The notes below the pieces were generated by a model. It did no database searches, was not told the DNA's origin, and worked only from the letters and a program-made list of their open reading frames with translations. A stretch of DNA of 64,000 bases from assembly GCF_026340975.1 (NCBI RefSeq), contig NZ_JAPEOS010000003.1, forward strand, positions 186,001 to 250,000, read 5' to 3'. Positions 9,972 to 19,543 of the stretch are shown here, one piece after another (the stretch's first letter is position 1; each line of letters starts with the position of its first letter). The position numbers and the translations under genes are program-made. Source of the stretch: Streptomyces sp. NBC_01214. Its GTDB lineage: Bacteria > Actinomycetota > Actinomycetes > Streptomycetales > Streptomycetaceae.

Positions 9972-10499
9972 GGGCGCTCCTCTTCCAATGCTGGGTGACA
10001 TGGCGGAGTGCGGGACGCAAGAACGGACGAGCAGGCGAGCGGGCGAACCGACTGGCCGACGAGCCGTGCAACGGCGGTGCGGGGCGGGCCGGAAGACGGG
10101 GGAGTGCGGTGGTCGCGCGCACCGGCCCGGGCACCCACCGCGGGTACGGCGGGCTTGAACCGTGGTCAAACACCCGCAACGCCGCGTTGCATCGTGCGGT
10201 GGTCGCCGTGCACTGTCAACAGCCGCGCGGAATAAGGCGCTTCGTTCCGGCGGCATACACGTGCCACCCGCGATCCCGCCCGAGCGGGCCCACGACACCC
10301 CCCGGCCGAGCCGGTGGCCTGCGGCGTTTCCCGCCGGGTCGGGCCGACCCCGCCGCGCGGGCCGGCGTACCGCACCCTCGTGGTCATGCCGCACCGGCAT
10401 GCGCACGCGCCGACCGGGCATGCCCGGCGCCCGTGACTCGGCCAGTTGTTCATCCGACGATCCCTTACAGGTGCGGCCCCACGCGGTTACCGTCCGGTC
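9972..10499. promoter_or_regulatory. Divergent control region between PKS and LysR genes, with two palindromes
   Basis: This 528-bp region has no convincing gene. It must hold the promoters of the leftward synthase operon and the rightward LysR gene. Two inverted repeats stand out: CATGCCG-CAC-CGGCATG at 10385-10401, and the perfect palindrome CCGGGCATGCCCGG at 10414-10427. Both share GCATG, and their centres are about 27 bp apart. They sit 70-115 bp before the LysR start, a usual place for LysR-type autoregulatory sites. Binding is inferred. Confidence 0.45.
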
Positions 10500-11393
10500 A
10501 TGACCCCCACCCTCGCGCAGCTCCGCTACCTCGTCGCCGTCGCCGACTGCCGCTCCATCACCGGAGCCGCCGCCTCGGTCTTCGTCGCCCAGTCCGCGCT
10601 GTCCCGGGCCGTGCAGGCCATGGAGCGCGACCTCGGCGTCGAGCTCCTGGCACGGCGGGGAAGGGGGGTGGACCTCACGCCGGAGGGGGCCCGGGTCGTC
10701 CGGCTGGCCCGGACCGTGCTCAACGCGGTGGAGGCCATCGACGACATCGGGACCCCGCACGACGGGGGCGCCCGGGCGGTCCTGACCCTGGTCACCACCC
10801 CCACCCTCGCCCTCGACCTGGCCACCGACCTGATCGCGGCCTTCACGGGACGGCACCCCACCGTCGACGTCCGGCTCCAACAGCACGGCAGCAGGGAGGC
10901 CCTGGTCGAGGAGGTGAACCAGGGGCGCTCGGAGCTGGCCCTGGTCGACCTGCCCGTCGACAAGGAGCTCTCCACCCACTTCATCCAGGAGCGGGAGGTG
11001 GTGCTGATCTCGCCGCCGGGCTCCCGGCTGCCCCACCCGATGCCCCTGCGGATGCTCGACGGGCTGCCGATGGTGCTGCCCACGCCGGGGACCGGCCGGC
11101 GCACCGAGATGGAGGCCATGTTCAGCTGCCTCGGAGTGCGGCCCGTCCCGACCCTGGAGGTCGACGAGCGCCTCGCCTGGGTGACGGGCGTGACGGATGG
11201 CCGGGGCTCCCTCATCTGGTACCGGGACGTGGTGCTGCGGGCCTTCGGGAGCCGGGCCGAGATCCGCTCCTTCACGCCGCCGCTGCTGCGCCCGGTGGGC
11301 ATCGCCCACGCCCGCCGGCCGCTCAGCCGGGCGGCCCGCGCGTTCATCGCGCAGGCCGGGCACAAGGCACCCGTCCGGGAGCCGGTGCGCTGA
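10500..11393 (+). CDS. LysR-family transcriptional regulator
   Basis: 297 residues, the normal length for the family. The N-terminal winged helix-turn-helix covers residues 1-60 (LAQLRYLVAVAD, SALSRAVQAMERDLG, LLARRGRGVDLTPEG). The rest is a periplasmic-binding-protein-like effector domain. The ATG at 10500 places the HTH in the usual position; an upstream ATG at 10446 would add an atypical tail. It is divergent from the polyunsaturated-type synthase operon, so it is the obvious candidate regulator of that operon, with control through the intervening palindromes. The effector is unknown. Confidence 0.9.
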   Translation: MTPTLAQLRYLVAVADCRSITGAAASVFVAQSALSRAVQAMERDLGVELLARRGRGVDLTPEGARVVRLARTVLNAVEAIDDIGTPHDGGARAVLTLVTTPTLALDLATDLIAAFTGRHPTVDVRLQQHGSREALVEEVNQGRSELALVDLPVDKELSTHFIQEREVVLISPPGSRLPHPMPLRMLDGLPMVLPTPGTGRRTEMEAMFSCLGVRPVPTLEVDERLAWVTGVTDGRGSLIWYRDVVLRAFGSRAEIRSFTPPLLRPVGIAHARRPLSRAARAFIAQAGHKAPVREPVR

Positions 11394-11460
11394 CCGGACA
11401 TGCCCCGACGGCATTGAACGATGCTCGAACGGGAGGGGACCGGGTCTGGCACGCCCGCTG

Positions 11461-12759
11461 ATGTGGCCTCACATTGTGCGCATGGCCCGACTCCTGACAC
11501 CCCCATGGGCGGCCGCCGTCGCGACCGCGGCCCTCGCCACGATCCTGCCCGCACTCGCTTGGACGGCCACGGCCACGGCTACCGCCTCCACGGCCTCCAG
11601 CGGCTCCACCGTCCCGTCGGCCGCCGCCGTGGCCCCGGCGCCGGAGAAGAAGTGCACCCTCCCCGGCGGCTTCGCCGAGCTCAGCGGCCTCGCCATGAGC
11701 CGCAAACATCCCGGGGTCTTCTACGCCGTCAACGACAGCGGGAACACCAACCAGGTCTTCGCCGTCGACTGCAACAGCGCCACCGGCCGGCTGCTGGCCA
11801 CCTTCACCGTCTCGGGCGTCGGGAACACCGACTGGGAGGGCCTGGCGCTCGGTACGGACGCGGGCGGCGGCCCGGCGATCCTGGTCGGCGACATCGGGGA
11901 CAACCTCAGCGGGCGCGCGGAGGTCACGGTGCACCGGTTCGCCGAGCCCGATCAGCTCACGAGCGCCACGGTCACGCCCGTGACGTACCGCTTCGCCTAC
12001 GCCGACGGCAGGCACGACGCCGAGTCCCTGCTCGCCGACCCCGTGACCGGCCGGCTCTACGTCGCCAGCAAGCTCGTCGGAGCCGCCGGCCGGCTGTACC
12101 AGGCCCCGTTGCCGCCGGTGACCGGGCAGGTCAACATCCTCACCGCGGTCCGACCGGGTCCCGTGTTCGCCACCGACGGCGCCTTCTCGCCGACGGGCAC
12201 CTCGTACACCCTGCGCAGTGGCGGCCCGCTGGGCGCCCACACGGCCTCCGTGTACGACACGGCCGGGGTCAAGCTCGCGGACGTCGCCCTCCCGGCCCAG
12301 TCGCAGGGGGAGGCGGTGACGTACGCCGACTGCGCGAACCTGCTCGTCGGCTCGGAGAACGACCCGCAGATCTGGCGGGTCCCGCTGCCACCGGAGGCCA
12401 CCCCGGGCTGCGGCGCCACCCCCACACCGACCCCCACCCCCACACCGACACCGACCCCCACGCCGACACCGACCCCCACGCCCGCGCCGACCCCCGGCGG
12501 GCTGAAGTTCACCGACCCCGGCCCGCAGGCGTGCACGTTCAACCGGCCCTGCACCGTCCAGCTCACCACCACCGGGGCGAAGCCCCCCGTCCGGTACGCC
12601 GCCACCGGCCTGCCCTGGGGCCTCACCCTCGACAGCGCCTCCGGGCGGATCACCGGCAAACCCTGGGGCAGCGGCGCCTTCCAGGTCACCGCCACCGCGA
12701 GCGATGCCACAGGAGCCACCGCGGGCACCACCTTCACCCTGACCCTCAGTTGGTTCTGA
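11461..12759 (+). CDS. Secreted beta-propeller-like protein with TP-repeat linker and He_PIG Ig-like domain
   Basis: 432 residues from the ATG at 11461; in-frame GTG 11476 and ATG 11482 are alternatives, and no strong ribosome site separates them. A signal peptide (RLLTPPWAAAVATAALATIL, then AWTATATA) is followed by a domain with NDSGNTNQVFAVD, GNTDWEGLALG and GDIGDN, typical of esterase-like or propeller repeats of secreted actinobacterial proteins. A run of about ten Thr-Pro pairs links it to a C-terminal putative Ig domain (YAATGLPWGLTLDSASGRITG). It probably acts at or outside the cell wall. Its substrate or partner is not visible. It lies 67 bp after the LysR gene on the same strand. Confidence 0.75.
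   Translation: MWPHIVRMARLLTPPWAAAVATAALATILPALAWTATATATASTASSGSTVPSAAAVAPAPEKKCTLPGGFAELSGLAMSRKHPGVFYAVNDSGNTNQVFAVDCNSATGRLLATFTVSGVGNTDWEGLALGTDAGGGPAILVGDIGDNLSGRAEVTVHRFAEPDQLTSATVTPVTYRFAYADGRHDAESLLADPVTGRLYVASKLVGAAGRLYQAPLPPVTGQVNILTAVRPGPVFATDGAFSPTGTSYTLRSGGPLGAHTASVYDTAGVKLADVALPAQSQGEAVTYADCANLLVGSENDPQIWRVPLPPEATPGCGATPTPTPTPTPTPTPTPTPTPTPAPTPGGLKFTDPGPQACTFNRPCTVQLTTTGAKPPVRYAATGLPWGLTLDSASGRITGKPWGSGAFQVTATASDATGATAGTTFTLTLSWF
12418..12497. repeat. ACCCCCAC/ACCGAC short tandem repeat encoding a Thr-Pro linker
   Basis: A low-complexity stretch of CCCACACCGA-like units encodes alternating Thr-Pro residues between the propeller domain and the Ig-like domain of the secreted protein. 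Such linkers are flexible and repeat-length variation between strains is likely. Confidence 0.85.
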
Positions 12760-12843
12760 GACGGGACGGGAACGGACTTGTCCAACCCGCCCCCGAGGCC
12801 GCACTGTTGACCGAGTTTCGTCCATCAGGTCAGGAGAACCGGC

Positions 12844-14127
12844 TTGTCGTCCCACATCTCACCCGTCCCGCAGGGCCGGAGCACCCCGCACGTGATCGAC
12901 CCCGCCGGCGGCTGCCCGCACGCCCTCAACGCCCGGCTGCGCGCCGAGCACGGCGCGGTGGCGGAGGTCGTGCTCCCCGGTGGGTTCCCCGGAGCGGTCG
13001 TCCTGGGGCACGACGCGCTGAAGGAGTTCCTCGCCCACCCCGACGTGGCCAAGAACGCCCGGCACTTCCCCGCCCTGCACGACGGCACCATCCCCGCCGA
13101 CTGGCCGCTGCGGGTCTTCGCCAACGCCCAGGGCATGCACACCGCGGACGACGCCGACCACCGCCGCCTGCGCGCTCTGGTCGGCAAGGCCTTCACCATC
13201 CGCCAGGTGGAACGGCTGCGACCGCGCGTCGAAGAGCTGACCGCCGGACTCCTCGACGACCTCGAGCGGGCCGCGGCCGGATCCCCCGACGGGACCGCCG
13301 ACCTGTACGAGCACTTCGCCCTCCCGCTCCCGATGAACGTCATCTGCGAACTGCTCGGCGTGGACCCCGAGCACCGGGGGCGGCTGCACGAACTGACCAA
13401 CAAGGTGATCATCGCCACCGACCTCACCCCGGCCGAGAAGATGGCCGCCCTCCAGGAACTCATGGCCCTGACCGGCACGATCGCGGCCGCCCGCGCCGCG
13501 AACCCCGGCGAGGACCTCACCAGTGCGCTGATCGCCGCCCGCGAGGACGACGGGGACCGGCTCACCGAGGTCGAACTCATCGGCACCATGCGGCTGATGC
13601 TCGTCGCCGGCCACGAGACCACCCTCAACCTCATCGTCAACGCGGTCCGCGCCCTGTGCGCCCACCGCGACCAGCTCGCGCTGGTCCTGGACGCCAAGGC
13701 GACCTGGTCGGACGTGGTGGACGAGACCCTGCGCTGGGACACCCCGGTCAGCTGGTTCCCGTTCCGCTACCCCACCCGCGACCTGACCGTCGACGGGACC
13801 GTGATCCCGCAGGGCACCCCGGTGCTCGCCGGGTACAGCGCCGCGGGCCGCGACGAGTCCTTCCACGGGCCGGACGCCGACCGCTTCGACATCACCCGCC
13901 CCACCGCCGCCCGCAGCCTCGCCTTCGGCCACGGCGCCCACTACTGCACCGGGGCCCCGCTCGCCCGGCTCGAGGCCACGATCGCCCTAGAGCGGCTCTT
14001 CACCCGCTTCCCCGACCTCGACCTCGCGGTCCCGGACGGCGAACTCCCGTACCAGAACAGCTTCATCAGCAACAACGTCCGCTCACTGCCGGTCCGCCCC
14101 GGCCGGCAGGCCACCGCCACCCCCTAG
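12844..14127 (+). CDS. Cytochrome P450
   Basis: 427 residues, normal for a soluble bacterial P450. The heme-binding loop FGHGAHYCTGAPLAR places the thiolate cysteine near residue 367. The oxygen-activation helix has AGHETT (~253-258), and the K-helix ExxR motif is ETLR (~294). The start is the TTG at 12844, with CAGGAG 7-8 bp upstream; no better ATG precedes the conserved N-terminus. The enzyme hydroxylates or epoxidises a small molecule using electrons from a ferredoxin and reductase, neither encoded beside it. Substrate unknown. Its 3' end overlaps the convergent oxidoreductase gene by 45 bp. Confidence 0.95.
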   Translation: MSSHISPVPQGRSTPHVIDPAGGCPHALNARLRAEHGAVAEVVLPGGFPGAVVLGHDALKEFLAHPDVAKNARHFPALHDGTIPADWPLRVFANAQGMHTADDADHRRLRALVGKAFTIRQVERLRPRVEELTAGLLDDLERAAAGSPDGTADLYEHFALPLPMNVICELLGVDPEHRGRLHELTNKVIIATDLTPAEKMAALQELMALTGTIAAARAANPGEDLTSALIAAREDDGDRLTEVELIGTMRLMLVAGHETTLNLIVNAVRALCAHRDQLALVLDAKATWSDVVDETLRWDTPVSWFPFRYPTRDLTVDGTVIPQGTPVLAGYSAAGRDESFHGPDADRFDITRPTAARSLAFGHGAHYCTGAPLARLEATIALERLFTRFPDLDLAVPDGELPYQNSFISNNVRSLPVRPGRQATATP

Positions 14128-15708
14128 CGCCCGGACGCGTACGTCCACCGCGTGCCACCCCGTCGCCCCGTCCGGCACGGTCCCGGTGCGGACCCCCGTC
14201 TGCACCGCGCCCGTGCCGTCCGTGGCCCGGACCTCCAGGGTGTGCGGCCCGGGGGTCGCCTCCCACGGCCACACCCACTGGCGCCAGGTGTCGACGCCGT
14301 CCGCCGCCCCGAGCCGCGCCTCCTGCCAGGGGCCGCCGTCCACCCGTACCTGGACCCGCTCGATCCCGCGGTGCTGTGCCCACGCCACCCCGGCGACGGG
14401 CACCCGGCCCGGCGCCAGGTCGGCGTACGGGCGCGGGGTGTCGATCCGCGACTGCGTCTTGACCGTGGCCTGCTGGGCCCAGGACCTGCGCACCCAGTAG
14501 GCGTCGTAGGCGGCGAAGGTGGTCAGCCGCAGCTCGGTGAGCCATTTGCAGGCGGAGACGTACCCGTACAGGCCCGGTACGACCATCCGGACCGGGAACC
14601 CGTGGGCGAAGGGCAGCGGTCGGCCGTTCATGCCGACGGCCAGCAGCGCCGCCCGGCCGTCCATCACGGTCTCGACCGGTGTGCCGATGGTCATGCCGTC
14701 CACCGAACGCGCCACCAGCTGGTCGGCGGGCCCGCCCTCGGACGGCGGCCGCACCCCCGCTTCGCGCAGCACGTCCCCGAGGCGTACGCCGAGCCAGCGG
14801 GCGTTGCCCGCGTACGGGCCGCCGACCTCGTTGGACACACAGGTGAGGGTGATGTCGTGCTCGACCACCGGCCGGGCGAGGAGCTGGCGCAGATCCAGGG
14901 TCAGGGGCCGGGCCACCCCCTCCCCGTGGATGCGCAGCCGCCAGGTGTCCGCGTCCACGCGCGGGACGACCAGCGCGGTGTCCACCCGGTAGAAGTCCTG
15001 GTCCGGGGTGAGGAAGGGGCCGAGCCCGGGCACCCGTAGGTCCGCACCGGCGGGCACCGGCGGTGCGGGCACGGTGGGCCGGGGGAGGACGAAGCGGGCC
15101 CGGGAGGCGGTGGCGTCGGCGCTGCCGTGCGCGCCCAGCCGTCGTGCCCCGAGTCCGACCCCGGCCGACGCCGCCAGGACGGCGACCACCAGTCGGCCGA
15201 AGCCGCGCCGGTCCATCGATCCGGCCCCGCCCGGCGGAACTCCGGCCGGCCGCGGCCTCCCGGCCGTGACCAGCAGGTACAGCACCCCGGCCGAGACCAG
15301 TGCGCCCACCAGCGAGGGCAACGCGTCCTGCCAGGAGGCCTCCGGCCTGCTGAGCGCGGCCAGTGCCCCCACCAGCCCGAATCCGCCCGTGACGGCGATC
15401 GCGGCCGGGAGGTGGCGCACGGCGAGCAGCCCGGTGCCGACGGCGACCGCGGCCAGGACCACGAGGATGCCGAGGCCCAGCACCAGCTTGTCGGAGGTGC
15501 CGAACAGCCGGATGGCCCATTCCCGGACGGCCACCGGCGTCAGGTCCACCACGGCCCCGCCGACCGCCGTGACCGGCGAAGCCTCGGGCCGGCCGGCCGC
15601 TGCCGCGGCCAGCTGCGCGGACGCCAGTCCGGCCACGGCCGCGACGATCCCGCTGACGGCGCCCGTCGTGCGCCGCGGCCGCGCGGAACGGCTCGGGTCT
15701 GACTCCAC
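14083..15708 (-). CDS. Membrane-anchored molybdopterin-dependent oxidoreductase (sulfite oxidase family)
   Basis: 541 residues from the GTG at 15708, the first sensible start before the membrane part. Residues ~10-190 hold about five hydrophobic segments (SGIVAAVAGLASAQLAAAAA, LGLGILVVLAAVAVG and others). The catalytic half carries the Moco-ligand cysteine in TLTCVSNEVGG (residue 290) and FPVRMVVPGLYGYVSACKW, typical of the sulfite oxidase/nitrate reductase fold. A C-terminal Mo-co dimerisation domain follows (WPWEATPGPHTLEVRATDG). The catalytic part probably faces outside, with electrons passing to the membrane. Substrate unknown; no partner heme protein is adjacent. The gene diverges from the MFS transporter. 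Confidence 0.88.
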   Translation of the reverse strand: MESDPSRSARPRRTTGAVSGIVAAVAGLASAQLAAAAAGRPEASPVTAVGGAVVDLTPVAVREWAIRLFGTSDKLVLGLGILVVLAAVAVGTGLLAVRHLPAAIAVTGGFGLVGALAALSRPEASWQDALPSLVGALVSAGVLYLLVTAGRPRPAGVPPGGAGSMDRRGFGRLVVAVLAASAGVGLGARRLGAHGSADATASRARFVLPRPTVPAPPVPAGADLRVPGLGPFLTPDQDFYRVDTALVVPRVDADTWRLRIHGEGVARPLTLDLRQLLARPVVEHDITLTCVSNEVGGPYAGNARWLGVRLGDVLREAGVRPPSEGGPADQLVARSVDGMTIGTPVETVMDGRAALLAVGMNGRPLPFAHGFPVRMVVPGLYGYVSACKWLTELRLTTFAAYDAYWVRRSWAQQATVKTQSRIDTPRPYADLAPGRVPVAGVAWAQHRGIERVQVRVDGGPWQEARLGAADGVDTWRQWVWPWEATPGPHTLEVRATDGTGAVQTGVRTGTVPDGATGWHAVDVRVRALGGGGGLPAGADRQ

Positions 15709-15904
15709 ACGGCCAGTGTCCCGCGCCCGGGCGGCTCCGCGTCGCCGCCGTGCCGCCGGGCCGCCGGGTCCGACCTTGCGGTACCGGGCAGCGCCGGCCG
15801 CTTGCGCCCAGGGTGAAAGGACCATGCCCGGAGCGAACGGGCCGCTGCGAGGGCCGGGCGCGCGGAAACGATGACGACATGCTCCCCCGTCGTATCCCGA
15901 AAGC

Positions 15905-17152
15905 GTGGACACCGTGCCCCTGAAACCCGACCGGACCATCCATAGCTCGCCCTACCGGCCCGTACTCACCCACGGGACGCTGCGCCGCCTGTTACCGGGG
16001 TTCACCGTCTCGTCCCTCGGCGACGGCATGGCGGTGGTCGCCGTGAGCTGGCTGGCGATCGAGATCGCACCGGCGGCGCAACGCGGCATGTGGGTGGCCC
16101 TGGCCGCCGCGGCCTACACGCTTTCGGGCGCCGCGGGAGCCGTCCTCCTCGGCCGGTTCCTGCGCCGCCGCTCCCCGGCCCGACTGGTCGCCTGCGACGC
16201 CCTGCTGCGCGCCGCCGCCCTGGGTGCGATCCCCGTGTGTCACGCCCTCGGGACGCTGAGCATCGAGCTGTACGTCGCCCTGCTCGCCCTGTCCTCCGTC
16301 CTCCACTCGTGGGGCCAGGCCGGCGTCTACACCTTGCTGGCGCGGCTGCTGCCGGAGCGCGACCACCTGGCCGGCAACGCCGTCCTGTCCGGCATCGGCT
16401 CGCTCTCCACCGTCGTCGGCCCGCCCCTCGCGGGCGCCCTGATCCTGTGGGGCGGCGCTGCGACGGTGATCGCCGTCGACGCGGCGACCTTCCTCGTCCT
16501 GGCCGCCACCTTCCTCTTCGGCGTGCCGCACGACGACGCGCCCGCACCCGAGGAGGGCGCCTCGCGCACCGCGGGCTTCGCCGTCATCCGCCGCACCCCG
16601 GCCCTGCTGGGCCTGCTCGCCCTGAGCTTCGCCTTCTTCTGCCTCTTCGGCCCGGTGTACGTCGCCCTGCCGCTGTACGTGTCGGACGGTCTGGGCGCTT
16701 CGGCGGGCCTGCTGGCCGCCTTCTACACCGCGTTCGGTGTCGGTGCCGTCCTCGGTTCCGTCCTGACCGGATACCTGAACCGCCTGCCGGTGTGGCCGGT
16801 CACGACCGGCATCGTCGCCGCCTTCGGGGTGTTCCTGCTGCCGACGGGGCTGGGGGCGCCGACGGCGTTCGCCGTCGCCGGGTTCGCCGTGGCCGGGCTG
16901 CTCTGGCCCCCGTACGCCTCGCTGTCCACTGCCCTCTTCCAGCGCCTGGCGCCGCCGGAACTGCTCCCCCAGACCCTGGCCGCGAGCTCTGCGGTCCGGG
17001 TGCTCGCGGTGCCGCTCGGTACCGTGCTGGGCGGCCCGTTGGTGGCCGGGCTCGGAGCCCGGGAGACCCTGCTGGCCTCGGCCGCCTCGATCGCCGTCCT
17101 CGGCCTGGCGGCCGCCGGGGCCGCACGGGCGGGGCAGAAACGGAACCCATGA
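15905..17152 (+). CDS. MFS transporter (drug/siderophore-exporter type)
   Basis: 415 residues with about 12 hydrophobic helices. The first begins near LLPGFTVSSLGDGMAVVAVSW and is followed by the cytosolic loop LGRFLRRRSPARLV, as in proton-driven exporters of the EntS/DHA3 type. Starts at GTG 15905 (another GTG at 15914). Likely exports a hydrophobic small molecule; the substrate is not indicated. It diverges from the molybdoenzyme gene with ~195 bp between them and converges on the GH89 gene across a strong stem-loop. Confidence 0.88.
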   Translation: MDTVPLKPDRTIHSSPYRPVLTHGTLRRLLPGFTVSSLGDGMAVVAVSWLAIEIAPAAQRGMWVALAAAAYTLSGAAGAVLLGRFLRRRSPARLVACDALLRAAALGAIPVCHALGTLSIELYVALLALSSVLHSWGQAGVYTLLARLLPERDHLAGNAVLSGIGSLSTVVGPPLAGALILWGGAATVIAVDAATFLVLAATFLFGVPHDDAPAPEEGASRTAGFAVIRRTPALLGLLALSFAFFCLFGPVYVALPLYVSDGLGASAGLLAAFYTAFGVGAVLGSVLTGYLNRLPVWPVTTGIVAAFGVFLLPTGLGAPTAFAVAGFAVAGLLWPPYASLSTALFQRLAPPELLPQTLAASSAVRVLAVPLGTVLGGPLVAGLGARETLLASAASIAVLGLAAAGAARAGQKRNP

Positions 17153-17162
17153 ATCCGCGCCA

Positions 17163-17191
17163 GGGGCCCGGCCGGTGTCCGGACGGGCCCC
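17163..17191. terminator. Stem-loop between convergent MFS and GH89 genes
   Basis: Arms GGGGCCCG (17163-17170) and CGGGCCCC (17184-17191) enclose a second short stem, CCGG-TGT-CCGG. The hairpin sits between two convergent stop codons and probably terminates both transcripts. Confidence 0.7.
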
Positions 17192-17218
17192 CGGCTCCGG
17201 ACGGGCCCCTCGCGCGGG

Positions 17219-19528
17219 TCAGCGGGCGGCAGCCGCCGGCAGGGCCGCGGCGATCCGTGCGGCCAGCCGGTACGGGTCACCGTTCGGCCGGTTCGGATGG
17301 CGCGTGGTGTGTCCCGCCCACTCCGCCTCGAAGGCGTGCCAGTCGATCGCCCGCGGCGCGGCCTTCTTCACCAGCGCCTCGTCCAGCGACGAGAAGTAGT
17401 GCGCCCACCGGGGTGCGTACAACTCCGAGATCAGGCCGTTCCATTCGCGGTTCGCGTAGTCGTGCAGGAAACCGCCCTCGCTGGTGCTGTGGCGGCCCCA
17501 CACGCTCAGCAGCGAGCGGGCGTCGTACTCGTACCGGTCCCGTTCCGCCTGGTCAGCGCCCCAGGAACGTGCTGCGGAGAGCCAGGTGCCGAGGAGGAAG
17601 GCCGGATCGGATCCGGTGACCGCCTCCAACATGCGCTCGCCGTCCTGCCATTCGGCCGTCAGGGACCGGAAGCGGGTCAGGTCCTCGGCCTCGTAGGCCG
17701 CCTTGATCTTCGGCAGCAGCACCCGCGAGTGGTTGGCGAGGGCCTGCCGGGCGGTGTCCACCAGGTCGAAGCGGTAGGCGCTGGAGCCGCGCAGCGCCGG
17801 ATCCACCTTCAACAGGTGGTCGAGGGCCTTGCGCACCGAACCGGCCGGATAGCGCATGGACTTCGGGCTCCAGTACGCCGCCCCGGTTGCGGTCAAGCTC
17901 GGCCGGGCGGTGAAGAGGCTGTCCTGCGACTCCGACCACAGACCCGAGGAGGTGCTGTACGGCCCCTTGCGGAGCTCCTCCCAGGCGGCGGCGGCCTCGG
18001 CGTCCGGGCGGCCGTAGCGGCGGGCCGCGAAGTCGGCGAACCACCGGCGCTGGTCGATCGGCCCGCGCTCCCAGGCCAGATCGGTGAACAGGTCGAAGGC
18101 GGCCGGATTGGTCCCGGTGGCCTCCGGCAGATAGGCGGTCCCGGCGAGCGCGCTGTTCGCCTTGTCCCGCCAGGGGCCGAACCGCTCGATCCACACGGAG
18201 CTGTTCGCTCCGACCGTGGTGTGCCCGCCGAAGTTGTAGATGGTGCCCATCGCGTACGGGGCCCCGCCCCAACGCGCTTCGCGGTCGAGCCGGTTGTACC
18301 GGTCGGACAACCCGTCCAGGATCAGCAGCTTCGAGGTGTCCACCCCGGCCAGCAGCTCCGCGGTGGGGTCGTCCTGCCAGCCCAGCACTGCCCACAGCGC
18401 CCCCGGGTGGGCGGCGTGCAGTGCGCGCTGGATGGCGCCGGCGGCGGCGCCGACGTCGACGGAGCCGCTCTGCCCGCCCTCGTGCAGCGGGCTCATCCGG
18501 TACATCGTGCTGTCCCCGAACACCTGGCGCTGCTCGGCGTAGTACGCGGCGGCCAGCCTCCCGAACACGGGCGAGGCGGGGTCGAGCCAGTCCGGGCGGT
18601 CGAACCCCGCCCAGTCGCCCTGCGCCACCGTCGCCGCCCCCGGGTTGCGGGCGGCGAAGCCGGGCGGCACGGTGCCGAAGTACCCGGGCAGGACCGGGGT
18701 CATGCCGAGCCCGCGCAACTGCTCGGCGATCCGCCCGCCCAGCTCGGCGCGCTCGCGCATCAGCCGCTCGGTGACGGGGCCGCCGAACCCGCTCAGGTTC
18801 TGCAGCAGCCACCAGCTCTGGTGGCCTGGGCCGGGGATCCACTGCCGCAGTTCCTCGGCGGAGTAGCCGAACCCCTGGAGCGCCCGGTAGTACGGGTACT
18901 CGGCGCCGACCTGCACGAACACCTCGTTGATGCCGTGCAGGGCGAGCAGGTCGATCTGCCGCTGGTGCTCCTCGAAGGAGCGGTACGGGCCGGAGTACCC
19001 GTCGTCGGTGTCGTTCAGCGCGTACCGGTGCGGGACCTGTGCGCTGCGGGTGACCGGCGCGGGGACCGCCGGCAGCCGGCCGGGCAGCATGCCGATGCTG
19101 TCGCCGGGCCAGCCGATGTCGACCCCGGCGACGTGCTGGAGGTACCAGCCGACGCCGGTGAGCAGGGTGGCCCCGGTGCTGCCGCGCACGGTGATCGCGC
19201 CGGCGGTGCCGGACACGGTGAAGGCGTCGGAGGTGGCGCTCGTGTCGGGCACCAGGGTGAACTGCCCCCAGTGGCGCGGGAGCAGCCGTTGGAGGGCGGC
19301 CCGCGCGGGCGCGACGTCGAAGGTGCGGGCCCGGCCCGGAATCCGGGCGGCACCCGGCTGCGCGTCCGTCCTCACGTCGGCCCGTGCGGGCGACCCCGCG
19401 CCCGGGGCGGTGGCCCCGGGCGCGGGGCCCGCGCAGATCAGTGCCAACAGCGCCGCGGGAAGCGCGGCGAGGGCGAGCGGGCGCCGGGTCCTCGGCCCGC
19501 GCCCGCGGTGATGCGTCGGGTTCCTCAT
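17219..19528 (-). CDS. Secreted alpha-N-acetylglucosaminidase (GH89, NAGLU-like)
   Basis: 769 residues. Twin arginines and a hydrophobic stretch (RRPLALAALPAALLALICAG) form a secretion signal. A small N-terminal domain precedes the (beta/alpha)8 domain with GH89-typical sequences: HRYALNDTDDGYSGPYRSFE, LALHGINEVFVQVG, LQNLSGFGGP, YRMSPLHEGG, YNFGGHTTVG. An alpha-helical C-terminal domain follows (SEGGFLHDYANREWNGLI). The family removes terminal alpha-1,4-linked N-acetylglucosamine from glycans such as heparan-type chains or mucins. It starts 15 bp after the alpha-galactosidase stop, so the two are one operon aimed at external glycans. Confidence 0.93.
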   Translation of the reverse strand: MRNPTHHRGRGPRTRRPLALAALPAALLALICAGPAPGATAPGAGSPARADVRTDAQPGAARIPGRARTFDVAPARAALQRLLPRHWGQFTLVPDTSATSDAFTVSGTAGAITVRGSTGATLLTGVGWYLQHVAGVDIGWPGDSIGMLPGRLPAVPAPVTRSAQVPHRYALNDTDDGYSGPYRSFEEHQRQIDLLALHGINEVFVQVGAEYPYYRALQGFGYSAEELRQWIPGPGHQSWWLLQNLSGFGGPVTERLMRERAELGGRIAEQLRGLGMTPVLPGYFGTVPPGFAARNPGAATVAQGDWAGFDRPDWLDPASPVFGRLAAAYYAEQRQVFGDSTMYRMSPLHEGGQSGSVDVGAAAGAIQRALHAAHPGALWAVLGWQDDPTAELLAGVDTSKLLILDGLSDRYNRLDREARWGGAPYAMGTIYNFGGHTTVGANSSVWIERFGPWRDKANSALAGTAYLPEATGTNPAAFDLFTDLAWERGPIDQRRWFADFAARRYGRPDAEAAAAWEELRKGPYSTSSGLWSESQDSLFTARPSLTATGAAYWSPKSMRYPAGSVRKALDHLLKVDPALRGSSAYRFDLVDTARQALANHSRVLLPKIKAAYEAEDLTRFRSLTAEWQDGERMLEAVTGSDPAFLLGTWLSAARSWGADQAERDRYEYDARSLLSVWGRHSTSEGGFLHDYANREWNGLISELYAPRWAHYFSSLDEALVKKAAPRAIDWHAFEAEWAGHTTRHPNRPNGDPYRLAARIAAALPAAAAR

Positions 19529-19543
19529 TCGTTCGCCCGGCCG

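Noticed and set aside
12418..12497. Regular short repeats that could be read as a CRISPR-like array
   Set aside because: Units are ~10 bp, contiguous and encode Thr-Pro in frame; no spacers and no cas genes.
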